DNA of 64,000 nucleotides from the NCBI GenBank assembly GCA_964369665.1, contig CAYJFS010000006.1:16950-80949 (forward strand). The letters run 5' to 3'. This DNA is from Bilophila sp964369665 (GTDB lineage: Bacteria; Desulfobacterota; Desulfovibrionia; Desulfovibrionales; Desulfovibrionaceae). The translations under genes and the position numbers were made by a program. Numbering within the stretch: the first letter of the stretch is position 1; each line of letters opens with the position of its first letter. The notes beneath the pieces were generated by a model. That model worked only from the letters and a program-made list of their open reading frames with translations, did not search any database and was not told the DNA's origin. Below, in pieces: positions 56,025-64,000 of this stretch.

Positions 56025-56975
56025 TTGTCTATTTATATAGTAGGCTCCCTTGCCTATGATAAAATCATGAATTTCCCAGAAAAATTTTCAGATCATATTC
56101 TGCCTGAAAAACTCCATGTTCTAAATGTCTGTTTCCTTATCAAGGATCTTATTGAAAGACGTGGAGGAACAGCTGGGAATATTGCCTATACTTTAGCCTT
56201 AATGAAAGAAAAACCGTATATTATTTCTACAGCAGGCAAAGATTTTGCTCAATACAAAACATTTCTTTTATCTCTAGATTTGCCCCTTGATGGCATTCAA
56301 GAAGTTTCGGATAAACTCACTGCTGGAGCATACATTACTACAGATAAAAATAATAACCAAATAACAGGATTCTATCCTGCAGCCATGAATTTCCCTTGCA
56401 AGTATAACTTCCCAAACGCAAACGCATACACAGATTGGGGCATTATAGCACCAACAAATGTTGAAGATATGCAAACCATACCACAAATCTTTAAAGAAAA
56501 AAATATTAACTATATTTTTGATCCAGGCCAACAAATACCAGTACTTTCTTCAGAAGATCTTATCAAAGCTATTTCTGGCTCTGCATTACTTGTAACCAAT
56601 GATTATGAACTCTCTATGGTTTGTAAAAAAACAAACAAAACACGCTTAGAACTCCAAGAACTTACAGGAGGCATTATTACAACACTAGGTAATAATGGAT
56701 GTATTATCTATAGCGAAAAAGAAGAGCACCTACCTATAGCCATACCCCAAGCTGTTCTTGATCCAACAGGTGCTGGTGATGCTTTTCGTGGAGGACTGCT
56801 TAAAGGACTCACCCATGGCCTTAATTTAGTTACATCAAGTAAAATAGGTACTATCTCTGCAAGCTTTTGTGTAGAACAGTTTGGAACACAAGAACATACT
56901 TTTACATACACAAGTTTTGCAGAACGATATGAAAAAACCTTTAATAGCCCTAGCCCTATCCATTGGGAGCACTAA
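56025..56975 (+). CDS. PfkB-family carbohydrate/nucleoside kinase
   Basis: 316-residue sugar or nucleoside kinase. RRGGTAGNIAYTLALM gives the N-terminal ribokinase-family motif, FDPGQQIP and VTNDYELSMV lie mid-protein, and DPTGAGDAFRGGLLKGL holds the catalytic Asp near residue 249. The start is TTG 56025, directly after the cutA stop, with GGAGG 8 bases upstream. The gene resembles adenosine-kinase-like members, but the substrate is not established. Confidence 0.85.
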   Translation: MSIYIVGSLAYDKIMNFPEKFSDHILPEKLHVLNVCFLIKDLIERRGGTAGNIAYTLALMKEKPYIISTAGKDFAQYKTFLLSLDLPLDGIQEVSDKLTAGAYITTDKNNNQITGFYPAAMNFPCKYNFPNANAYTDWGIIAPTNVEDMQTIPQIFKEKNINYIFDPGQQIPVLSSEDLIKAISGSALLVTNDYELSMVCKKTNKTRLELQELTGGIITTLGNNGCIIYSEKEEHLPIAIPQAVLDPTGAGDAFRGGLLKGLTHGLNLVTSSKIGTISASFCVEQFGTQEHTFTYTSFAERYEKTFNSPSPIHWEH

Positions 56976-57106
56976 CTTTCTCTTTAAAAGCTTTAACTTA
57001 ATATACATAATTAAAAAGATTGCTTGTAAAACTTAAATACTTATATATTGCCTAGTTACTTATTATGTATTATTTTTCACTAGTAAATACTTAATATACT
57101 ATTAAT

Positions 57107-57736
57107 TTAAGAATTTGTTCCAAAAAGCCTATCCCCAGCATCTCCAACACCAGGGATAATATAACCATTTTTATCAAGATTTTTATCAACAACACATGTA
57201 TAAATATCTATATCCGGATGCTCTTTTTGGACTTTATCAATACCCTCAGGAGCAGAAAACAAAAAAAGACCACAAATCTGTTTACAACCTTTTTCTTTAA
57301 GAAGGTTTGCAACAGCACAAATAGTACCACCTGTAGCTAACATAGGATCAAGTATTATTGCTAACCTTTGCTCAAGTGCATGAACAAAATTTATATAATA
57401 ATTAAAAGGAGTTAAGCTTTTTTCATCACGGAACATACCAACAGTGCTTATCTTTGCCCCAGGGATAACTTGAAAGAACCCCTCAAGCATACAAAACCCT
57501 GCACGTAAAATAGGTACCACTGTCAACATTTTCCCAGAGACATAATCAACAGAAATAGGGCCAGACCAACCCTGTACTGTATGGTTTTCCAGTGGAAGAC
57601 TTTGTGTTGATTCATATGTTAAAATTTGACAAAGCTCTTTAGTTACTGCACGAAACTGCATAATTGAAAGCTGGCTGTCCCTTAACAGACCTATTTTATG
57701 TTTTACTAAAGGATGATCAAGAATATGAATGCCCAT
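57107..57736 (-). CDS. upp: Uracil phosphoribosyltransferase
   Basis: Salvages uracil to UMP using PRPP. The 209-residue protein has VPILRAGFCMLEGFFQVIPG, IILDPMLATGGTICAVANLL (PRPP loop), and the C-terminal YIIPGVGDAGDRLFGT that binds uracil. Divergent from the EPSP-synthase-like gene across 38 bases. Confidence 0.96.
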   Translation of the reverse strand: MGIHILDHPLVKHKIGLLRDSQLSIMQFRAVTKELCQILTYESTQSLPLENHTVQGWSGPISVDYVSGKMLTVVPILRAGFCMLEGFFQVIPGAKISTVGMFRDEKSLTPFNYYINFVHALEQRLAIILDPMLATGGTICAVANLLKEKGCKQICGLFLFSAPEGIDKVQKEHPDIDIYTCVVDKNLDKNGYIIPGVGDAGDRLFGTNS

Positions 57737-57774
57737 AAAAATTTACCCAAACCCCAAAACTATACTTATTTCTA

Positions 57775-59637
57775 ATGAAAAGAATACCAATGGAAAAAAC
57801 ATATAAAAAACACATATCTACTCCCAAGCATAATTCTATAGATAAAAAAAACTTAGAGCAACAACAAGCATATATCCATCAAAAGCCTTTTAACAATAAG
57901 TTAAAAGGCATAGAAATTCCCTCTAAGGAATATCTAAAAAAGGATAGCTTCAACAACCAATCTATACAGACAGACCAGCAACAAGCACTCATTACTGAGC
58001 TTTGTGCTATGGACAAAAAAATTGCTTTACTTCTAGCAAAACGTATTCAAATCTATAACAACCTTCAAGGTGTTAACCCCAAAAACCATGAAAAAATTCT
58101 TAGGAAATCTTGGGAAGACTTTGTTCAAGGTTTTAGTAAAGATCATAAATTTGTTCATCAACTCTTTATATTACTACAACATCTTGAAATATCTCATGAC
58201 TCTTTACAAAACATGCTTGCCTTTTCCCTAAAGCCTAAACAGCTGCCTATAAATATAGACTTAGAATTACCTTCATGTTTGTATACAACAAAACTATACC
58301 TAGCCCTTGCTGTATGTTCAGGCTCAGAAGGAACTTTTCACAACATAGTAATAAACACTCCAATTATAGAATGTATTAAAACCTTAAAACAAATGGGTGC
58401 TGAACTTATTTGGGAAAAGACTGGTACAATTCTTTGTAAAAAGCCACTACCACCAAAAACACAGTATAAACAACCTATAGATAAAGTTATTCATGTAGGA
58501 GACGATAACTTGCTACTATATCTCCTTATTTTTCTTGCTGTTCTACGCCCAGCTCGTATCAAGTTCATAGGGAATATTTCTCTTAAGCTTACAGACTTCT
58601 CATTACTTCGTAACTTTCTACCTCAACTAGGTGCACGTCTTACAAACACAATTCATGGTCAAGATGGTTTACCTTTACGTATAGAAGCTTCTGCTATCCT
58701 CCCTGAAGTAATCCATCTTCCTAAAGACTTCCCAGTAGATGCAGCTATTGCTTTATTTGTGACCTTAGCTGGTTGGGATAAAAAAGTTACTGTTTATATA
58801 AACAAACACCCTGAGGCAGAAAAAATCATGCAGACAGTAGTACCTATCTTAACAGCATGTACTATTCCTATCCAAATAACATCTCAAGACAACATGTCTA
58901 TGAGTCTTCAAGTAACACCAGCAACAGCATCCATCCAGAACATTTCTACTGATACATATGCTCCTCCTGCTGCTGCACTCTTAGCACTCCCTTTATTTAC
59001 AGGTGGTACTATCACCCTAAAAAAAAAGCCTCATCAAACAACACACAATTTACAACCTATGCTCCATATTCTTAAGCAAACTGGCCTTACCATTACAGAA
59101 TCAGACTCTCACATTACAAGTAAACAAGAACAAAGCAAACCATTCAATATCACAGATCTTTCAAATATCCATGATGAACTTTTTCCATTGGCTTTTACAG
59201 TTGCTCTTATTCCTATTATAAAAAACCAGAACAACCAACTCCCTAAACTTCCACAAACCATAAAAAGAGCCGTCTTAGAAAGCTATCTTGAACGCCTTGG
59301 GCTACGACTGTTTGACAAAAAAATTGTTGTAGGAGAAAAAAATACACTACCTTGGATAAGCCCTTCCATAAGCTGGAGTCTTGCTTTTTCATTAGCAGCT
59401 TTTTTATGTTCTGATCTCAAATTAAGCAACCCAGAAAGTGTCGAAACCTATTTCCCACAATACTGGAAAATATACAATACACTACCTTTTATGCAAAACA
59501 AACCTCAGCCACCAGAAACACCTCCTGAAACAACAATAACAACCATATTGCCTCGTCGAAGAATTATTACTAAAAAAAGCTCTACCCTTATAGCTCCACT
59601 TCTATCTGAAAAAACTTCTGAAAATAACCTAATATAA
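57775..59637 (+). CDS. EPSP-synthase-like protein fused to a chorismate-mutase-like helical domain; active site degenerate
   Basis: 620 residues. Residues about 63-132 are helical and resemble an AroQ chorismate mutase (LITELCAMDKKIALLLAKRI), but lack the usual N-terminal active-site arginine. From about residue 160 the layout resembles 3-phosphoshikimate 1-carboxyvinyltransferase (AroA): ECIKTLKQMGAELIW, FLPQLGARLTNTIHGQDGLP and the final ESVETYFPQYWKIYNTL. The SKS, NAGT, SSQ and HDHR-type catalytic motifs are not recognisable. It may be a diverged enzyme or a non-catalytic relative. Start uncertain: ATG 57775 or 57790, neither with a good ribosome site. thiD follows after 46 bases. Confidence 0.65.
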   Translation: MKRIPMEKTYKKHISTPKHNSIDKKNLEQQQAYIHQKPFNNKLKGIEIPSKEYLKKDSFNNQSIQTDQQQALITELCAMDKKIALLLAKRIQIYNNLQGVNPKNHEKILRKSWEDFVQGFSKDHKFVHQLFILLQHLEISHDSLQNMLAFSLKPKQLPINIDLELPSCLYTTKLYLALAVCSGSEGTFHNIVINTPIIECIKTLKQMGAELIWEKTGTILCKKPLPPKTQYKQPIDKVIHVGDDNLLLYLLIFLAVLRPARIKFIGNISLKLTDFSLLRNFLPQLGARLTNTIHGQDGLPLRIEASAILPEVIHLPKDFPVDAAIALFVTLAGWDKKVTVYINKHPEAEKIMQTVVPILTACTIPIQITSQDNMSMSLQVTPATASIQNISTDTYAPPAAALLALPLFTGGTITLKKKPHQTTHNLQPMLHILKQTGLTITESDSHITSKQEQSKPFNITDLSNIHDELFPLAFTVALIPIIKNQNNQLPKLPQTIKRAVLESYLERLGLRLFDKKIVVGEKNTLPWISPSISWSLAFSLAAFLCSDLKLSNPESVETYFPQYWKIYNTLPFMQNKPQPPETPPETTITTILPRRRIITKKSSTLIAPLLSEKTSENNLI

Positions 59638-59683
59638 TAGGTTTGATCATCTCTAACCATACTATCATTAAAAAGGCTGTTGC

Positions 59684-60490
59684 ATGAAAAGTCCTTGTAT
59701 CCTTACTATTGCTGGTTCTGACTCTGGAGGAGGTGCTGGTATACAAGCAGATATTAAAACTATCTGTATGCTTGGAGGTTTCGGGTTAACAGCTATCACT
59801 GTACTCACAGCCCAAAATAGCCTTGAAGTTACTGGGGTCTATGCTCCTAAACCATCTTTCATAATGCTTCAGCTTGAAACACTATTTAAAGATTTCCCTA
59901 TAAAAGCTGTAAAGTTAGGTATGCTTTATTCTAAGGACATTATCTCTGCTGTTAAAACTATCTTACTAGAAAAAGATATACCTATTGTTGTTGACCCTGT
60001 ATGTACAAGTCAAACAGGGCAGATACTCCTTCAAGCAGAAGCTCTAGCTGCCCTTTGTAGGGAAATTATACCACTAGCTACAATATTAACACCCAATAAA
60101 CCAGAAGCTGAATATCTCACAAACAGATCACTCTCTACAACTGAAGATATTAAGGCTGTTGGTCAACAGTTTCTTAACATGGGTGCAAAGTCTGTCTTAA
60201 TAAAAGGTGGACATTTTATACCCACATCAACAAACTGCATAGACTGGTTTTTAGAAGCCAATAAGCCATTAATACCACTAAAACAACCTTTTATTAAGAC
60301 AAAGCATACACATGGAACTGGCTGTACACTTTCAGCAGCAATTGCTACCTTTCTTGGTTTTGGCTTATCGAAAAAAGAAGCTATTATTAAAGCTCAGCAA
60401 TACCTAAATCATTGTCTAAAGTTTTCTCATGCTCATGGAGCTGGCTATGGAACGCCACACCATCTTTCATGGTTAACAAAAGAAGTCTAG
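59684..60490 (+). CDS. thiD: Hydroxymethylpyrimidine/phosphomethylpyrimidine kinase
   Basis: Two successive phosphorylations of HMP in thiamine synthesis or salvage. The 268-residue protein has TIAGSDSGGGAGIQADIKT at the start, VVDPVCTSQTG, LTPNKPEAEYL and the ribokinase-type KHTHGTGCTLSAAIATFLG with the catalytic region. No riboswitch is visible upstream. Other thi genes are not in the window. Confidence 0.94.
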   Translation: MKSPCILTIAGSDSGGGAGIQADIKTICMLGGFGLTAITVLTAQNSLEVTGVYAPKPSFIMLQLETLFKDFPIKAVKLGMLYSKDIISAVKTILLEKDIPIVVDPVCTSQTGQILLQAEALAALCREIIPLATILTPNKPEAEYLTNRSLSTTEDIKAVGQQFLNMGAKSVLIKGGHFIPTSTNCIDWFLEANKPLIPLKQPFIKTKHTHGTGCTLSAAIATFLGFGLSKKEAIIKAQQYLNHCLKFSHAHGAGYGTPHHLSWLTKEV

Positions 60491-60520
60491 TAAAACTCAA
60501 AACCATCCTCTCAAATGACA

Positions 60521-61165
60521 TTAAAAAGCTTTTGCTTCATCTGAGTAATAGCTTTCAAGGGTAGCTAAATAATCTGGATGAACGTCAAAACCTAAAGTTA
60601 AAGCTTTTTGTGCATATTCATAGGCCTTATCGTACACACCCTTCTCAAAATAAGCTAAAGATAAATTATTCCAAGCTGGAGCAAAAGCAGGCTCTCTTTT
60701 AATCGCGTTAGAACTTATTTCTATGCTTGCATCATATTCACCCTTCATATAATAAGCAGAACCTAATGTTGCCATAGCCTGGATAAAAGCTGGGTCCCAC
60801 TTCAAAGCTTTTTTTAAACTCTTAATAGCTTCATCTGGGTCACCTCTTTGAATATGGACAAAACCAATGTTTGCATGAGGAATAGGAAATCTTGAGCGAC
60901 AATTAGCAGCCTCTTGATTATACTGCAAACAACCATCCAAATCATTACGCTGCAAACACACACCTCCAAGCTGAATATATGCTTCAGCAAAGTGTGGAGA
61001 ACGTTCAACAGCTAATAAAAAAGCTTCTTCTGCAGCAACAAAGTCGTTCTTACTTAAAAAAGCAACACCTAAATTATAGTAATAGCTTGCACAGTTTTCA
61101 CTACCCTCAGCTGCTGCTTGTAAATCTTCTATATATTCATCTATATTATTATATTGTACTTTCAT
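60521..61165 (-). CDS. Tetratricopeptide-repeat protein
   Basis: 214 residues from ATG 61165; GAGGTGGAG precedes this ATG, and the frame is open to 61237. Four or five TPR units run through the protein (e.g. YYNLGVAFLSKNDFVAAEEA; IPHANIGFVHIQRGDPDEAI; AMATLGSAYYMKGEYDASIE; AWNNLSLAYFEKGVYDKAYE), so it probably mediates protein contacts. Its start overlaps the upstream unknown gene by 17 bases. No partner can be named. Confidence 0.8.
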   Translation of the reverse strand: MKVQYNNIDEYIEDLQAAAEGSENCASYYYNLGVAFLSKNDFVAAEEAFLLAVERSPHFAEAYIQLGGVCLQRNDLDGCLQYNQEAANCRSRFPIPHANIGFVHIQRGDPDEAIKSLKKALKWDPAFIQAMATLGSAYYMKGEYDASIEISSNAIKREPAFAPAWNNLSLAYFEKGVYDKAYEYAQKALTLGFDVHPDYLATLESYYSDEAKAF

Positions 61166-61538
61166 TTTCTGCTCCACCTCTTGTAATAAGTTGATGGTAC
61201 CATATACAAAACTCAAAAATACCAACATATCGATCATCTTGACTAATAATACCTAAAGCACAATCTAAAACACCTTTTCTATATTCATTACTTACAACAA
61301 CGTCTCCTATAGAATACAGAAACTCTCTAAATAATTGCTGTGTTGTCCTATTAGAAATATCTACTTTCATATCTAATGGATCATTAGGTTTTTGGAATGG
61401 ATCCCAAGTATCATAGCCTAAACGGTCAACATACTTCTTTTGACGAACATTCATGCTCTCATAAATTCCACGTTTCCGCTCTTCTTGTTCCAGTGTTAAA
61501 GACTGCCTAGTCTTCTTGAGAGCATATGATAAGTCCAT
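61149..61538 (-). CDS. Conserved-looking small protein of unknown function
   Basis: 129 residues, soluble, no signal peptide or membrane helix. Charged N-terminal half (LTLEQEERKRGIYESMNVRQ), then a compact C-terminal part with DWDPF-like DTWDPFQKPNDPLD and IFEFCIWYHQLI. No family recognised. It lies 5 bases downstream of the YkgJ-type gene and overlaps the TPR gene, so all three are likely translated as a unit. Confidence 0.65.
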   Translation of the reverse strand: MDLSYALKKTRQSLTLEQEERKRGIYESMNVRQKKYVDRLGYDTWDPFQKPNDPLDMKVDISNRTTQQLFREFLYSIGDVVVSNEYRKGVLDCALGIISQDDRYVGIFEFCIWYHQLITRGGAENESTI

Positions 61539-61543
61539 AGTGA

Positions 61544-62230
61544 TTATCTTTCCTTTATAGGTGAAACACCAAGATATTTTGCATCATACGTTGTTAATAA
61601 AGCCATAGAGATAGGAACATATATTTTATGTAGTTCTGTAAATCGAGACTGTAAAACAAGTTGAGCATCTAAACTAAGTTTTTCTAAAACATCCTGTACT
61701 TTATTAATATAAATGGTTTCATACAAAGCTCCTTTCTTAAAACTTGTTTTACCACAAACATATGTTTTATCACCTATAGCCGTTGGAACTCCATATAAAC
61801 GACAGGTAATCGGCCTGTACTCATACATTATGCATTCCCCATTTTGGCCTAATAATGGGCACTTAATTCTCATACGTGCAGAATGCTCCATCACATTATG
61901 AATAGCTTCTTCACTCTGAGAGCTCTCTTTTACTTGTGTAAAAAACTTTTTTTTTATCTTTACAACCTTCCGATCTATACATGCTGCATTCTCAAGAATA
62001 TAAGAACGCACAGGACCATAACTATATATACTATTAAATTTTGTATTTATATATATTGCCTCTATAAATGAGATATCAAAAAAAGCATAACAACAGTCAT
62101 TACAACCTATAGAACATGTAATACAACTATCATATTTATTTTTAATGCTCTTAAAAAGTATATTTACTTCATTAGCAAATAGTTCATATTTTTTATATAT
62201 ATTTAATATCTCATTCATAGAATTAACCAT
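61544..62230 (-). CDS. YkgJ-family cysteine-cluster protein
   Basis: 228 residues. The CxxCxxxCxxCC block (SCITCSIGCNDCCYAFFDIS) near residue 40 and the later CPLLGQNGECIMYEYRPITC match the zinc- or iron-chelating YkgJ/UPF0153 family, whose role is unclear. Start uncertain: ATG 62230 or 62218, neither with a clear ribosome site. It heads the three-gene minus-strand unit with the unknown protein and the TPR protein. Confidence 0.78.
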   Translation of the reverse strand: MVNSMNEILNIYKKYELFANEVNILFKSIKNKYDSCITCSIGCNDCCYAFFDISFIEAIYINTKFNSIYSYGPVRSYILENAACIDRKVVKIKKKFFTQVKESSQSEEAIHNVMEHSARMRIKCPLLGQNGECIMYEYRPITCRLYGVPTAIGDKTYVCGKTSFKKGALYETIYINKVQDVLEKLSLDAQLVLQSRFTELHKIYVPISMALLTTYDAKYLGVSPIKER

Positions 62231-62492
62231 AATGCTATTTACAATATAGATATTTTTTTTTTTTGGAAGTATGTATACTAGTATATATGTATTATATTAA
62301 AAAACTCCATAAATATTTACAGATCATAAACCTATCTAAAACTTAAAGTTAACAATCCATCCATCTATTTATATTAACTTGACAACCTACTTTGAAACAA
62401 AATATCTTTCTTTAAATAAAAATACTCAAATATGGCTAGCCTAAACTTGCAGATTATTCTTTGATATAATTTCACAAAAAAAAACAATATAC
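62231..62492. other. Divergent AT-rich spacer before the formyltransferase gene
   Basis: 262 bases with a 12-T tract near the left edge and an extended -10 promoter near the right edge. No gene or RNA is evident. Confidence 0.55.
62462..62470 (+). promoter_or_regulatory. Extended -10 promoter for the formyltransferase gene
   Basis: TGATATAAT (62462-62470) is a perfect extended -10 element; no good -35 is present. Transcription would begin near 62477, only about 16 bases before the ATG. Confidence 0.5.
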
Positions 62493-63278
62493 ATGAAGCA
62501 ACAAATCTTTTTAGCTCAAAACTATATTGGCTTGGGTATCATTAATACTCAACATGGATATGTAATTCTAAACCACGTTTTGAAACAAGGTAAAAAAATA
62601 GAATATGGTATAATCATTACTGACGATGATGCACGTTTAAATACATGCTGCTCTTTTTGGGGAAAAGATAATTGGTGGAGTTCACCTAAATTAAAACAAT
62701 GTCTTAAAAAAGCTTTTAAAAACTTTTATACAGATGTATTCTATGTTGATAAACTTTATAACAAATATTCTATTCCCTTTATTTATGTGCCATCATTTGA
62801 TGATGAAACAGCTAAATTAATAAAATACACTATAGCTGATGCAGCCTTACTATTAGAAGCTCCGATTATTCAAGGTCAAATTCTCAATGCTTTGCCAGGT
62901 GGTATTGTTAATTTTCATTCAGCCCCCTTACCTGAATACCGAGGAAATTTTACTACATATTGGACATTATACCATAATGAGCCACTATTTTTAACAGCAC
63001 ACCTTGTGAATCATGGAGTTGACACAGGGCCTATCCTCATGCAGCAAAGTATCCCTGTGTATTTAAAAGATACTTTAGCAGATATTAATAATAGAGCTAT
63101 TGATGTTGCTGCAGAAGTAGCCTTAAAAATTATGGATAAAAGTCTATACGGTATCCCACTAAAACCACAACAAACATGGGAAGGTCGTCTCTTTAAAGGT
63201 ACTATGCCAATAGATATTATACAGGAATGTGAACGAAGGATACAGGCAGGAGAATATGGGTTTTATACAGAAGATTAA
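62493..63278 (+). CDS. Formyltransferase-fold protein (Fmt/ArnA/GART-like)
   Basis: 261 residues. The fold's active-site region is clear: VNFHSAPLPEYRGNFTTYW (about residues 146-164), with N and H in the formyl-transfer positions, and LVNHGVDTGPILMQQSIPVY about 30 residues later with the catalytic Asp. N-terminal residues resemble a Rossmann half without a typical nucleotide motif. Candidate activities are formylation of an amino sugar or of a biosynthetic intermediate. It lacks the C-terminal tRNA-binding domain of Fmt. It overlaps the downstream deacetylase gene by 23 bases. Confidence 0.78.
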   Translation: MKQQIFLAQNYIGLGIINTQHGYVILNHVLKQGKKIEYGIIITDDDARLNTCCSFWGKDNWWSSPKLKQCLKKAFKNFYTDVFYVDKLYNKYSIPFIYVPSFDDETAKLIKYTIADAALLLEAPIIQGQILNALPGGIVNFHSAPLPEYRGNFTTYWTLYHNEPLFLTAHLVNHGVDTGPILMQQSIPVYLKDTLADINNRAIDVAAEVALKIMDKSLYGIPLKPQQTWEGRLFKGTMPIDIIQECERRIQAGEYGFYTED

Positions 63279-63939
63279 TAATACATCAACTCTAAATATC
63301 TATATCCCTTACTGCAAACAGTACTCTGCTCTTAGGTATACATTAAATACATTAGCTGATTATGCCTGTTGCCAAAAAAAATTTTTACTACCTACCAACG
63401 ATAACAATATTTTTATCCTGAACTATGGTAAAAAAACAGTTTCTATACCCTTCCAAATAAACTCTGCTGAACAGGCTAACCTGTCTTTTTCCGAAACAGG
63501 CTTAAAACTCTGGGCAACCTCAGAAAAAATAATAGCAACACATATTGATGAATATCACATTAACTTGAATTGTGATATTATCACACCAGTATCTAATCTA
63601 CTCTTGTTACAAGAAGAAATCATTGACCTTCACAGAGATGTTTATGGTCTAGTCGAAGGACGTCGTAGTAAACGTTTTGGCTCACAGACATTAATGACGC
63701 CATTTTTTGACAACTTAGCTCTTTACCTGACTAACCTATTACAAATTGAATGTAGCATAGAGCGACCTTCTCTATCCATTGCTGTATCCTGTGATATTGA
63801 TTTTATAGACGATGATCATCTTCCCCAAGTTTTACAATTCTTTGCAGAACATAACATACATAGACCTACTTTTTATTTATATGGGGGGGGGGGGGTTGGC
63901 GCAAGTACCCCCCTTCCTAAACAAACAAAAATGGTATAG
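63256..63939 (+). CDS. NodB-type polysaccharide deacetylase-like protein, 3' end unreliable
   Basis: Starts at ATG 63256 (GGAG 4 bases upstream), inside the formyltransferase gene. A ~170-residue N-terminal region of unknown fold (IISNLLLLQEEIIDLHRDVY-like helices and RRSKRFGSQTLMTPFFDNLA) is followed by the beginning of a NodB domain: LSIAVSCDIDFIDDDHLPQV and HRPTFYLYG. At 63883 the sequence enters a 13-G run and turns into GC-rich, low-complexity sequence, so residues after about 209 and the stop at 63939 should not be trusted. The true protein is probably longer. Confidence 0.6.
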   Translation: MGFIQKINNTSTLNIYIPYCKQYSALRYTLNTLADYACCQKKFLLPTNDNNIFILNYGKKTVSIPFQINSAEQANLSFSETGLKLWATSEKIIATHIDEYHINLNCDIITPVSNLLLLQEEIIDLHRDVYGLVEGRRSKRFGSQTLMTPFFDNLALYLTNLLQIECSIERPSLSIAVSCDIDFIDDDHLPQVLQFFAEHNIHRPTFYLYGGGGVGASTPLPKQTKMV

Positions 63940-64000
63940 GCGCTAAGCGGGGGGAAATGTTAAAAAAATGCGATGTTGAATTTGGGGGGCTGGGGGGTTT
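63883..64000. other. Anomalous G-rich contig-end sequence
   Basis: A 13-base G run (63883-63895) is followed by repeated C and G homopolymers (CCCCCC, GGGGGG, GGGGGG). This is unlike anything else in the AT-rich window. It interrupts a conserved deacetylase domain and most likely reflects poor sequence quality at a contig end. Confidence 0.8.

Noticed and set aside
1..64000. CRISPR arrays, insertion sequences, prophage or toxin-antitoxin pairs
   Set aside because: No regularly spaced repeats, transposases, integrases or paired small toxin/antitoxin frames were seen anywhere in the window.

Overview
The window reads as chromosome of a very AT-rich, streamlined member of the Desulfovibrionaceae, most likely Lawsonia intracellularis or a close relative. 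This is an inference from three things: the low GC content in genes and spacers, the Desulfovibrio-type gene orders (flgFGAHIJ-N-K-L-csrA-fliW; tRNA-Gln-prs-rplY-pth; def-fmt-DUF116), and a selenocysteine-containing [NiFeSe] hydrogenase. I see no insertion sequences, phage genes, integrases or CRISPR arrays. Coding density is high, with many 1-20 bp overlaps.

Layout. 1-9.7 kb: a partial UDP-glucose dehydrogenase on the minus strand, then acpS, hslV, an amino-acid ABC cassette (permease, binding protein, permease, no ATPase), a YdjM-like membrane hydrolase, ispE, tRNA-Gln, prs, rplY, pth and a lipoprotein. 9.8-20.3 kb: a flagellar rod, ring and hook-junction cluster (flgF, G, A, H, I, J, N, K, L) ending in the csrA/fliW regulatory pair; two good sigma-54-type promoters precede flgF and flgN. 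20.5-27 kb: NAD(P)HX repair, a frameshifted comM, a SulP transporter and a second ATPase-less amino-acid ABC pair. 27.2-29.7 kb: the hydrogenase. Its large subunit is read through an in-frame TGA, and its small subunit lacks a twin-arginine motif.

29.8-37.2 kb, minus strand: rpsA, rnhA, an unknown membrane protein, two tandem UbiA prenyltransferases around a CPBP protease, tmk and a YhaM-like HD exoribonuclease. 37.3-45.2 kb: surE, fba and gap on plus; DUF116, fmt and def on minus; dus on plus; a laccase-domain protein and 5-formyl-THF cyclo-ligase on minus. 45.7-57 kb: RNase E/G, queH, a potassium/proton transport locus (KefB-type antiporter, trkA, trkH), psd and pssA for phosphatidylethanolamine synthesis, nth, cutA and a PfkB kinase. 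57-64 kb: upp, a degenerate EPSP-synthase-like fusion, thiD, a coupled TPR/unknown/cysteine-cluster trio, then a formyltransferase overlapping a NodB-type deacetylase that runs into poor-quality sequence.

Most genes are housekeeping: envelope lipids, nucleotides, translation, motility, ion balance. The observations most worth following up are the recoded [NiFeSe] hydrogenase with its SECIS-like hairpin and apparently lost Tat signal, the EPSP-synthase-like protein without catalytic residues, the shared DGGKTW insertions in FlgK and FlgL, and the terminal formyltransferase/deacetylase pair. The last ~120 bases look like a damaged contig end.
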